DNA of 64,000 nt from Bufo bufo (lineage: Eukaryota; Chordata; Amphibia; Anura; Bufonidae). This document shows, in pieces, positions 34,532-47,300 of the stretch (positions are counted from its first letter, which is position 1; every line of letters begins with the position of its first letter). A model generated the notes under the pieces. The model saw only the letters and a program-made list of their open reading frames with translations, was not told the DNA's origin and ran no database searches. Location: contig NC_053390.1 of the NCBI RefSeq assembly GCF_905171765.1, forward strand, positions 212,603,359 to 212,667,358, in the 5' to 3' direction. Position numbers and translations under genes: made by a program.

Positions 34532-37500
34532 CTATCTATCTATTTTTTTTTTTACTTTCCTCGCCAATCCCCACTGCCAGTCCAAAGCTTACCAGGTTCC
34601 AGTTGGTCTCAGCTTCCTGGTCCCAACTAACAGGAAACGGCAGGAGATGCCCGTTCAGAAGTCACTGGCTCAGGCACGTCACTGCGGCCAGTGATTGGCT
34701 GAGAGGCATCTCCATGCATTTTCTGTATTTTAACCCAAGACGGGCGAGATTTCCGCGCGGGTGCGATGCGTGAGGTGAGTGCATTGCACCCGCACTGAAT
34801 CCGGACCCATTCATTTCTATGGGGCTGTGCAGATGAGCGGTGATTTTCACGCATCACTTGTGCGTTGCGTGAAAATCTCAGCATGCTCCTCTTTGTGCGT
34901 TTTCCACGCAACGCAGGCCCCATAGAAGTGAATGGGGCTGCGTGAAAATCGCAAGCATCGGCAAGCAAGTGCGGATGCGGTGCGATTTTCACGCACGGTT
35001 GCTAGGAGACGATCAGGATGGGGGCCCGATCATTATTATTTTCCCTTATACGCTCATCACATGGTCCGTCACATGATCCATCACCATGTTAAAAAAAATC
35101 ATGTGATGGACCATGTGATGAGCACAGTGACGTCATCAAAAGGTCCTATTCCTCAAAGAAGAAGACAGAAGAGAAGCCGGGCTGCGCGAACAAGTGGATT
35201 AAGGGGAGTTAAATTATTATTTTTATTTTTTTTAACCCCTCCAGCCCTATTGTACCATGCATTCTGTATTAAGAATGCTATTATTTTCCCTTATAACCAT
35301 GTTATACAATCTACACAACACCTAACCCAAACTTTGGGTACCAAACATGCCGATTTTTCTCATGCGCGTGCAAAACGCATTACAATGTTTTGCACTCGCG
35401 CGGAAAAATCACGCATTTTCCCGCGACACACCCACATCTTATCCGGGCCAAAAACATGACGCCCGTGTGAAAGAGGCCTTAACAGGGACCGAGTAAAAAC
35501 TGAAACAGCAGTGGAAGGGGGAAATCAGTGAGGTGTATATACCTGTATAATCCCTCAATGCTGTTGAGGGCTGTAATTCCAGTCACAAGTGATTCAGTAA
35601 TGTGATACTTCCCGTCATTCATAGCTCGATCAAACTGTATTTTCTGATCAAATAGCATCCACAGCTGGGGAAAATAATATCAAGTAAGCAAATAATCGGA
35701 GTAAGCGCTTTAATTGTACAAACACCACAAGCTAAAATTTGGTAACTCAATGTACTGTGAACAGTAAGGTTAAAAAATGTATCAGGGCTCAAAGTACTTG
35801 CTGAAGCATCATAAACAGTAAAGAGCAGGAACAGTTTAGCACAGGACAGCCTGATCATCTGGAATCTTGCCAGACTGGTCAATCCAATGTTGTAAGTAAA
35901 TTCTAAACCCTTTAGAGTACACCAATTTTAAATCAGCCTACACATCTTCAGGACAGTTCACTCGTCATAATTCAGGAAGTTTACTGCAACTGCTAATACT
36001 TGCCAAACAAACAAAAACTTCCTGTCTGAACCTGAGAAACTCGCATTATACCGTAATCTACCTCCTGATCCACATATGGAAAGTTTTTCCAGAAGTTCCT
36101 CAGGATAGGTCATCAAGAGGGCAGCGTTGGGGGAAGGAAAGGGGGAGCGGGAACTGGGCAATTGACCGGGGCCCCCTGCTCAACAGCCACTGGGAACATT
36201 GCAGCGAATATTGTGCTATACAGACTGTTATACTATGAGGCCCCTGGCTCTTAAATTATTTACTATGATGGGCTGGGGGTGTAATACTGTATACCATGTG
36301 GGGGTGCTATACTATTAAAAATGTTGTACATGATCATCTCTTATTTTACCAAGTTGACTGAATGTGACTGTTGGTAGAATACCTCAGAATTTGAAGTCCC
36401 ATTTTAAAATTTTGCCCAGGGCCACATTTTGCCTAAAACCAGCCCTGGTCATCAATATATGACCAGTGGGAGGTCTGACTCATGGCACCCCCTCTGATCA
36501 GCTGTTTAAAGAGGCTGCTGCCTCTTTCTAGGCCAGAGAGGTCATATTTAATGGTAAAATGGCCTATTTGCAGTTCAATGCCAGTGACGGGGTCTAGTGA
36601 CTGGGCCTAGGTTGCAATATCAAGCACATCCACTATACAATGTATGGTGCTGCTGTTATAATACTGCAAGAAGGCCATAGCACTCACAAAGCTCCATGAC
36701 CTCTTTAAACAGCTGATTGGCAGGGGTGCCAGGAGTCAGACCCCCAGAAATCAGATATTTATGACCGATGCTGAGGACACTCTGTCAAAGTTGAACTCCT
36801 GGAAACACCCTTTTAGGGCTGGGTTTACAGTTTCATTTTCCTTGATGCAGATTTTGAAGCAAAACCCAGGAGCAGATTCAAAAAGAGGACAAGAAGACTC
36901 GGTCTTTACTTTGTGTGTCTTCAATCTCTGATCTATTCCTGTCTTTGGCTTCAAACGCTGTATCAAGAAGCCCAAAGGTGTAAACTCAGGCTTGAGGAAA
37001 TGGGTCATAGGAAAAGGGGCAGGTGAAGATACTGGACCCACCTTATATGATTTTATGAGCATTTATTTGTTCTTAATTTTGAAATAAAGACACCGACTGC
37101 GGTGGGAGCCCGGATTTCAAACCCAGTGACTAATCGCATCGAAAAGACACTTTCTGTATGCCTTTGAATACTGCCACTTCCATTGGTGGTTTATGAGCTG
37201 CACGGTCTTTTTTATGACTAAGTGTGAACTTGAACCCACTTCACCACAGACCTGCTGTGCTCCAAGCAAGATTGCGGTTTGAGACTTTGATTTGATTGGT
37301 TTTCTAATCAATTTTATTTGCATAGGTTTGTCATAGGAAAATGTCCAATCGTTTGATTCAAGTTTTTTTTTTTCTTTTTTTATGTTAACCCCCTAAGGAT
37401 ATAGCGAAGTTTGGCACTGCAGGCGCCAGCAATTAATGTTTTACTTTTTTTCATCTCCGCATTTCAAAAACTAGAACTTTTTTATTCTTCCATAAGAGGG

Positions 37501-40500
37501 TTTGTTTTTTGCAGGACAAATTGTAGTTTTTAATGCCACCATTTTGGGGCAGCTCTACTGTGTTGTATGACTTTAACCCTTAGGCTACCGGAGGTTTTTG
37601 CGTTTTCAATTTTCTTCCCTATTTTCCTTAAGCCATAACTTTTTTATATTTCCGGTCACATAGCTGTATGAGGGCTTATTTTTTGCGGGAAAAGTTGTAC
37701 TTTTTAATGCCACCATTAATTATGGCATAAAATGTAGTGGGAAGCGATAAAGAAAAATCCAAATGGGCTGGAATTGGAAAAAAAAAAAATGCAATTCCTC
37801 CACCGTTTTATGGGTTTTGTTCCCACAGCCTTTTGTTTACGGCAAAACAGAACCATGCCCTTCATTCTCTGGGTCAGTACGATTACAACGATACCCCATA
37901 TGTATAGGTTCCTTATGTATAAATAGTGTAAAAATAAATTGAAACTTTGCTAAATAAAACTTTTTTTACACCATATTCTGACCCCCATAACTTTTTTATA
38001 CTTAGGTCCACTGAGCTGTTTATTTTTTTACGGAATAATCTGTAGTTTTTATGGATACCATTTTGGAGTGTGCGTGACTTTTTGATAACATTTTATTACA
38101 TTTTTTGGGGGTAAGAGAAGCAATGAAAAAATGTCAAATCGGTCATTTTCACCCTTTTTCCCATTATGCCATTCGCCGTATTGGTATTTATTTTTCTATT
38201 TTAATAGTGTGGGCGTTTTCGGTTATGGTGATGGTGATATTGTTATTTAGTTATTTATTTTTTAATTATATGAAAAGGGGGGTGATTTAAACTTTTATAT
38301 TTTTTTTTAACTTTTTTGTGATGATTTTGTGGCTCATATATGAGCAAATAAATTATGTTTTTTAATTTTTAATTTTTAATTTTGGTCTATCAGGGATTTT
38401 TAAAATGCCATTTAAACTCAATTTTGCTCATTTCTTATCCTGGCCTGCCATCTGGTGTCCAAAATAAGAATTGCAGCATGAACACTTTCAGCCTCATCAG
38501 CCACACGGGCATTGTGCTTCCAGGTTTTTGCACATTTAGATGCAGCGATCTCACTTTATCATGGCATATAAAGCATTTAATTACCGTGATCGGCATTATT
38601 GCCGGTCACGGTAATTAGCCGCAGGTCTCTGCTGTTTGAAATAGCAAAGATCTGCCGACCATGGCGCCCGCTGCACGTGCGAGCGGGCGCCATGTTTACA
38701 CATCGAACGGGTTAAGGACTTTTAGGGGAGACTGAAAAAAGAAATAAAATAAATGCAATTCCAGCATTGTTTTTAGGTTTAACTTTTACTGTGTTCACTA
38801 CACTGGAAAAAAAATATGACATTAACTTATTTCTGCAGTTCAGTACAATTATGGAGATACCAAATTTGTATGGTTTTTATGTCTTGCTACTTTTAAAGGC
38901 TTCAGAGCTGCCACTGCGCAGGCACCCTTCCCAACCCAGTGCCGTGCCAAAGCTGAGCCTCTGTCCAGGCAGGAAATGGTCAGGGCTGGGCTAAATGTGC
39001 TTCTTCACCTAGGGAAAGCCCACATTGGTGAAGAAGTCCTCCTGATGAGATGATTCCATTCGTTAGAATTATTATAGATGGACAGATGTATATATAGATA
39101 TATAAATCACACACATATACACAAACATACATACATACATACATAGCAGCCCCTCACGCTACAATGATAATTGGATCCAGGCCAACAATTATAAGTTGAA
39201 ACCATTGTAATTTGAGCCCATAACTCTAAGGAAAACTAGTAATGAGACACTTAGTAATGGGAGGAAAATGGCAGTGCATCTTATAAAACGCTCATTAGAA
39301 CACAGGAGGTGCGGCGATTGTAGCGCTGCTATCACTCAACGTCCCCAGGTCTTCAACCACACCCTGACAGCGTACAGGTTCAGGAAGTAGTGTTTGTAAG
39401 GGCGCACTATGACCTCACGCTGTGCAACGTCAGGCCAGTGCAGTGCTGCAAGAAGAGCATGTAACAGACAGGAATAGATGCTGGAAGCTGTAAATCACTT
39501 TCTGTGGTGAGGACAGGAGCTTCTTCAGGAGGGTCCTGTATAGCACATGGTGAGCCGGAAAAATAAAAGGGAGCCACCCTCACCCGACATCCAAAGGAGC
39601 AGCTCATCCTGGCACAGACAGAACAATACAGGACAAGTAGTACCGCACTGTACTGTAAAGAGGAGCTACTAGACAACCAGTACAGAGAAAAAGCCATATT
39701 TATTGGTTAGATCTGTGGCATTGTATGTTGAGTCTAGTTTTAACTTACTATGTCCCAGGAAACACCATTGTAGAATAAAAATATTGTATCCTGAGGCCAC
39801 TGTATTTCAAGGAACTACTGAATGAGAAATTTGAAAAAAAGTTTTCAAAAATATATATTTTAAAGGGGACCTGTACTCTTATTAATGCGGCCGTCTCGCT
39901 TTTTCCTGCAGGCCAGTGAGGTCACTGAAGTGAATGGGACTGAGCTACAGGCAGACCACATACATAGTTGTGACCTCTACGACTTGGCCTGGGTGTGGCT
40001 CAGCTATGCACGTGGCCTGGGCACAAATGATGGCACAGGCTCAGCTCCTATTTCTGACCCACCGCTGTGACCGCAGCACAGAGTACTAGTTGCCTGCTTT
40101 CTGTGCAGTAACATTAAGTCGCAAAGGTGTTAAAAAATTATTTTTTTTACATATTTAATTATTTTATTTATTTTCCATGTCAACTATCTGAATTTAAACA
40201 CAAATACAGAAATCCTGCAGTTTCTCACTGGCCACTAGTTCTAAAATATATAAAGGCTTCCTGTTTTTTGACAGCAGCCACATGACTATAGAAACAATAG
40301 ACTTTAGCGGACGTCACTGACTTCTATGTGAGCATTTTCTAGACATACTCTGTGACCTGTGCAAATGTCAGATGGGAATAGATGAGGCTTCTTTCACATT
40401 AGTGTTAGGATCCGTACTAACGCTTGCACACGTGTGCTGCCAGAAGTCTGCTCCGGCCCCATTCACTATAATGGGGACAGGTCGGAGATGCGGCCGCAGC

Positions 40501-41238
40501 ATGACAAACATGCTGAGAGGCGGCTGGACAAAAACCACAGCCTGCTGGACAATCCGAACGCTAATGTGAAAGAAGCCTAAGCTGTGACCATCACCTACTG
40601 TTAATCATAGATTTGGTATAATCTGTCATTGTAATCCTGTGATAACGAGATGGCTACTGAAAAATAAGCCGTGACATATTGTTAGAAATAATGGCTAGTG
40701 CGAAAGTGGCATGACTTTATTACATATTTTTTTTACATATATAGTGACAATGAAAAACACACACACACAAATTATATATATAGTAAAAAATGGCAGCACC
40801 GAACAAACGGAAATCGGGTGCTATGTCCCAGGTGCGTATAAGCTATGTGCTTATAACAAAGTATGTATCCCAATTAAAAACATCAATAAAAGCATAATCA
40901 AATTTTATTGATGTTTTTAATTGGGTTACATACTTTGTTATAAGCACTTTATCATTTATATACGTATGAATTTTGTATATTATGTAACACTGGCAATTTT
41001 CACCACATTGTTGCATCACCTCATGTACATGATATGATTTCGATCACCGTTTTTTATCAGTATATAGTATTTTTATGCATATATAGATCAATTATGTCAT
41101 TAATTGCACATGGCTGTTTTGCATATTTCACTTGGCACTTGTGTTCAATGCTTGAGAAAGCCTCTACTGTTGAGCCGAAACATTGCTTCCTTTTTGCCAC
41201 ATGGGTGAATACATTTTGGTTTTCTACTTAGAGTGCTG

Positions 41239-41302
<64 letters not shown>

Positions 41303-44300
41303 TCTTTTTTTTTACATAAATATGTGATTTAACCCCTTGAGGACCCTGTGATTTTCCTTTTTTGCGTTTTAGTTTTTCACTCCGTGCCTTCCCATAGTCC
41401 TAACTTTCTTATTTTTCCATTCACATAGCCTTATGAGGGCTTATTTTTTTGCGGGACAAGTTGTACTTTTTAATGGCACCATTCACAGTTGCATACCATG
41501 TAGTGGGAAGCGGAAAAAAAAATCCAAATGGGGTAGAATTGGGAAAAAACGCAATTCTGATCAAGGTTTTTTGCGCCACCAAATGATAATTAACGTTTAA
41601 TACAAATACAGACGGCGGCAGAGACACATTGCCGTCACCCTGCCTCTGACAGGGCGCTGCGATCAGCGGCAGTTAACCCCTCAGGTGCGGCACTTGAGGG
41701 GTTAATTGCCGCGGATCGCAGCGCCCTGTCAGAGGTAACATGTGTTTCTGCTGCCGGCTATATTTGTAATGTAGTAAACGTTAGTTATCATTGGTGGCGC
41801 AGTTCGCCCTCCCTTCCTCTTCGTTCCCATTGGTGGCAGCAGCAGCACAGGGGGAAGGGAGAGACTGCTTCCTGTGCTGCTGGGGGAATATGGCCGCACT
41901 GAGAGCATCCATGTTCTCCGATACTGGTAGTATCAATAAATCCCGGATACTTCGTCCCCTCGTGTGACAGCACTCCAGCTCCATCCAGTGAGGGGGGGAA
42001 AGTAGTTGATACACAGTATGTGCCCTGAATAGGTGTGTCCACTACATAAAGACATGTCAGAGCTATTACTCATCTCTTAAAAGAGGTAGTGTTGATGGTG
42101 TCACAGCGTCAACCGTTAGCGCCAATGTCCCACTTGTAATGGAAACCATGTGGCAGACCAGTCCCATAGAAACAAGGAGGTTATGCCAACCAGGGAGAAC
42201 CCCGCAATAATGTGCACCAGGAGTGAATGGCTCCTCAGCTATAGCATGCATGCCAATTCAAATAACTGGGCTGAAAATGGAAGTACTACAGATGACCCTG
42301 TCATCAGAGATGAGTGCATGTGTTAGCTAACACTGCAAGCCCCAGCGTAAAGACCCCACCTATTGGTGCAATGACATCCATCAGTAGCGTAAAATGAGCC
42401 GGAGATCCACCTGACAGGGAATGTAGATACAATCACCACACCTAGGACCAGTGTGAGGGTTCCACCTATAGAAGGAGAGGATCGGTAGAAGCTACAGTAT
42501 ACAGAGCCAATGGAATGGAACAGAAGGCAATGTTGTAGAAACCACAAAGCCATATCCAGTGCAAATGCAAGTGAGAAAGAAAGGAGAAGCCACAGGAACT
42601 AGTGCTGGTGCAATACTCCACCTGAGGAGGTGGTCATACCGTAAAAGCCACATGCGGTGGGACTGCTCCCCCAATGAGAAACACGCTACAGTGTTTGGGG
42701 TTTGAGCAGTTCCCCCATATTGGCCACTATATTTCTGTGATTTTGTTCCATATGTATTGAATGTGCCTTTACCTGGCATTTAAACATTCTTTTGCACCTG
42801 GTAGCCTCCATCACACGGTCTGATATGGGTGTGGCTTACAGTCTGGCTTTATTCACATTGCATTAGTTGTCCTGCTATGCGGTTGTGTGGAAGCTTGGCT
42901 GTGAGCTGGATTTCATCAGACCTTGTTCACACCATAGTTAGCGTAGTGGTAGGACCCCTTGCCATGCTGAGAGACCGTGACGTGGTGCATGATGGGCTCC
43001 GATGTGTTCCTGACAGGAATATATTGGCAAAAGTCTCAGCTTTTAATATCTACTTGTATGACTAGCCAGTATAGTCAGTGGCATATCCGTTTGGTGCATT
43101 TTTGTCTGTGATTTATATGATTGTATTTTCATCCGCACAATGCTTCGTTGTGTATAGGATGCCTTAGTGGTATGTGGACCGCGCCGACATCCTCCATTGT
43201 ATGCATTTTTTTGCTGGAGATAGTCGTTTGCTGCGGTCCACATGCGGTGGGACTGCTCCCCCAATGAAAAACATGCTACAGTGTTTGGGGTTTGAGCAGC
43301 TCCCCCATATTTGCCACAATATTTTTGTGATTTTGTTAAAGTATCCGGTGTTCGCACCATACTCCACCTGATGAGAAGACCATACAGTAGGAGCCATGGG
43401 TATGTAGTACTAACACAAATACTCCACCCTGATAGTAACCACCGAAACTAGGGCTAGCGCAATACCTGAGAAGGCCATACAGCAGTAGCCATGATATGTA
43501 GTGCTAGTGTAAATACTCCACCTGAGAAGGTGGCTATACCGTAGTAGCGACAAAAGCCAAAGCCAGGGAAGATATGCCACCTGGGAATGAAGCCTTACAG
43601 TAGTAGCTACGATCTCTAGTGCTAGTGTAAATACCCCACCTGTGGAGGAGGACATACAGTAGTAGCCATGGAATGGAGTGCTAGTCTAAATAAGCCACCT
43701 GAAAAGGAGGAGAGCTAGAAGTGGATACAGTATTCAGAAGCAGTGTAATATTCAATTTGCTTGTTAGTAACCACCGAATTCTCTTCTAGGGCAGATACAC
43801 CACCTATTGAAGGTGTTGAGTATTATGACCAACCATGTAGTGTGGAGTCCCACTGGGACTTAAAGCGGTGTTGAGGGGATACACCCTGGGAGGACAGAGA
43901 CTGCCATGCTGGCGCTCAAAACCAACAAACAAAAATTAAGGGGATATTGTGGTAGTAGCTGCAGTATCCAGTGGTAGCGCCCATATTCCGCTTGTGGAGG
44001 AGGACCGGGTAATAGTAGGTACCATCTCTTGGCATACTCTACCCGTAGAAGAGGAGGAATATAATAGGAAATATAGTATCTGGCGCTGTTGGGTAGGAGA
44101 CATAGTATCCAATGGTGGCGCAATTACTTCACCTGTTTGTGTGATTACTGTACTTGTGGGAGTAGGTAACGCAGAATATACTATTCTGTGATAAAGCAAT
44201 TATTCCGCCTATGGAGGGGGTGATGCGACAGGTTGTACAGTATCCAGTGGTCGTGCAATCATGCCGCCTATGGAAGGGGGTAATGCGATAGGTTGTACAG

Positions 44301-47300
44301 AATCCAGTGGCCGTGCATTTACGCCGCCTACTTAATTTAATATTAAAATATAATCATGTATTTGAAATCTGAAACCCCCAGCCTCAACTTGATGAAGAGG
44401 CAAAAAGGGGTTCATTTTTAATTACACAGCCATGGAATGGGAAGCCAGCCTCAGTAAGGTGGCAGGCAAGTAATTATTATTTTTTTAATCAGTGAGAACT
44501 GCGGGGGGAGCTCAGCAGGCTCTTGGGGAAGGGGAACATCTGGGCGCAAAGATTTCGCGCCCGGGGGACAGTCCCCACTCCCCTACTCCGGGGACTCGCG
44601 TAGCCGTGTGCCGACAAGAAGGACTTCCGGATAGAACAGAAGGTCAGGAAGAACAGCTGCGGGATCCCCAACCCCAGACCGAGGAGACCTGGGACGGGCG
44701 TACTCGACGCCTGGTAGCTGGATTCAGCGGAGGCCCCAGGAGGGGATGTGTCCGCTAGGAAATAGTACTGGTAGGCCCCAGAGGAAGGGGGTGGAGAGAG
44801 AGGGGGGGGGGGGGCACAAGGAGAAAACCGAGGCCGGGAGGGCATGCAGTGGGAAAACAGTACTTGGCCGGGGAATGGAGGGTTGTAGAGGGGATGTAAG
44901 AGTGAGAGATTGGGGGAGGCAGTGGATGGAGGGGGGGTCATACTTACCCTGTGTTCACAATACCCACCCCATCTTCATCACCCCCCCCTCAGGGTACAAG
45001 CGGGGTCACCTCTTCAGCCACTAGCACCGAGGTCGTAGTGAGGCTGGAGTGGAGGGGGACTTCAGAAAAACAGGTGACCCCATGGCTGGTGGGATGCAGG
45101 GGAGCTGGGACCATAGTCCAATGTATTTGACCTCATCGACTTACAACTGCAAGCCTGCTATATGCAAGACTAAGGTTTAATGGCCTGTTCTTTGTCGCCC
45201 TTTGTCCGTTTCCAGCACGATGATGATTATTATATTGTAAAACAGGATCTTATTTTTACAGATGCAAGCTGTTGGGTGCCAGGGATTGTGCAACAACTGT
45301 TGTGCCCATGCAACCAATGGGACGTACAATGTGTGGAAATTACCTTCTGCTGATGATCTACATCATGATGTGGGATGGGGTTAAAGAAGATTTACAGCAA
45401 AACATCTTTCTCTCTTACAAACATAACATTAATGTAAAAAGCAGAAATGTATGTTAAGCAGCATCAGTGTATGTAAGGTTTTGCTCCATGGCATACATGA
45501 AAGTAACATGGGAACAAAGAAGAGATGTGCAGAAAGAGCCCTATTTTAGAATTGAATGGAAAACATTATCAAGAAAAATAACTGAAATAAGGTGGCCTAA
45601 ATGGGAGGAAATGCTCACAAACCCAACAGTGGCGTGTTTATAACCGAGGGAGTAGTGTTTGGGGTTTGTGAGCATTTCCTCCCATTTAGGCCACTTTATA
45701 TGTATGGAATGTGCCATTGCGTACTGCTGGTAACATTCTGTTGCACCTGGTAGCCTGTGTCACATGGCTTGTTACAGGTGGGGGTTGCAGCTCTTCTCCC
45801 ACTGCATGAGTGATCTCACTGTGGAGGTATGTGGGAGCTTGGCTGCGAGTCAGATCTTAGCACCTCTCAGTCCATGTTCACACACCGTAGGTAGTCTAGT
45901 GGTAGAACCCATGCCACGCTGAGATACCTTGATGGTGGTGCAAAAGGGCTCCGATGTGTTCCCGACAGGAATACATTGGCTAAAGTCTCAGTTCTCAACA
46001 TCCGCCTGAGGGATTAGCCAGTGTCGTCAGTTGCATATCATTGTGGTGCACCTTTCGCAGTGATTTATGAAGAATTATCAAGACAAAGACATGTATTAAT
46101 ATGTAAAAATGGCACCTTTGCATGCTGGGAGTTTGGAGGGAACCTTTCTTTCAAATGTTTTAAGATCTCAGAAGCAGCAGAAAAACAGCCCTGTAATAGA
46201 AAGGTATGCATTACCAGCTTATTTATATAGGGGGACATACACACACACATTAATCATGTAAAGCCATACCATGCTCACTAACATAACTGACACACCTGTT
46301 CCGCATGTAGGTCTGCAAGATGACACAAAACGACAGCAAATGATTCAGTGTTATTCTGCTGGACGCTCACATGAACGGAATCCAAAGTGTTTATACTGAG
46401 GAGCATCTGTGCTTGCTGCAATGCCATCGTGCTAGAAGAGAGATAATATGTTATGGTCTTAAGTGTCCATCAAACCCTATAGGAGCTGTCCACACTGAGG
46501 AGCAGCTGTACCTGTTGCAATATCATTGCTTTGTTACAATTTAGGCAGCACAGGAGCAAGGTCATCTACTAGATCAACATTACCTCTAAAGTTATAAAAA
46601 TAATATAAGTGATTTAAAGAGGTATTCCATTCTGAGACATTGATTGTCTATCGCTAGGATAGGCAATCATTGTAAGATAGGAGCAGGTCCCAGAGGTTGG
46701 ACCCGCACCTATCTCCAGAACAGGGCATCGGAAGTGAAGGAGAGCACAATGCGCGTATGCGGTGTGTTCTCTATTCATTGCTGTGGAAGTTCAGAAAACT
46801 GTTGTGAGAGTGTGCTCAGCTATTTTCATCAGTTCTATATCGGTGAATGGAGAGTGCACCGTGTATGCACGGCCGCCTCTCCAATCACTGCAAAAGAACT
46901 GCTGGAATTTTCTGAGCACCCATGGTGGTGAATAGATGGTGGCAGCGCTTGTGTAGCTGCTCTCCCATCATTTCAGGGCCTCCATTCTGGAGAGAAGAGT
47001 GGTCTCAGAGGTAAGACCTGCACCTATCAGACCTTTATGCCATCAGTGTCTGAGATATAACTACCCCTTTAAAATGAATTAAGTTGCAAGAATATGCACT
47101 TGTGAAAAATATATAACTAACCAGTGCTATGATATATAAATTATAAAACAATGTAAAGACCTTCCTATAAATCATAATTTTCCACTTGTGTAGGTTAATT
47201 TTGTTTCAGAAACTTTTTATATTGTGTCCTAAGGGTTATAGAAATAATTACCTGCGTCCATACAATCTCCAGATCGCTGTCTTCTGAGCAGTGCTGATGT

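Noticed and set aside
34477..34550. (TA)n tract as a regulatory or origin sequence
   Set aside because: A plain microsatellite; similar tracts occur at 41245 and 61025.
44489..44941. 150-codon Pro/Ser-rich open frame
   Set aside because: GC-rich leader of the DIRS fragment E4; no homology recognised.
45880..45935. tRNA-like box A (TAGTCTAGTGGTAGAAC)
   Set aside because: No matching box B or cloverleaf arms follow at the right distance, so a tRNA gene or tRNA-derived SINE is not supported.
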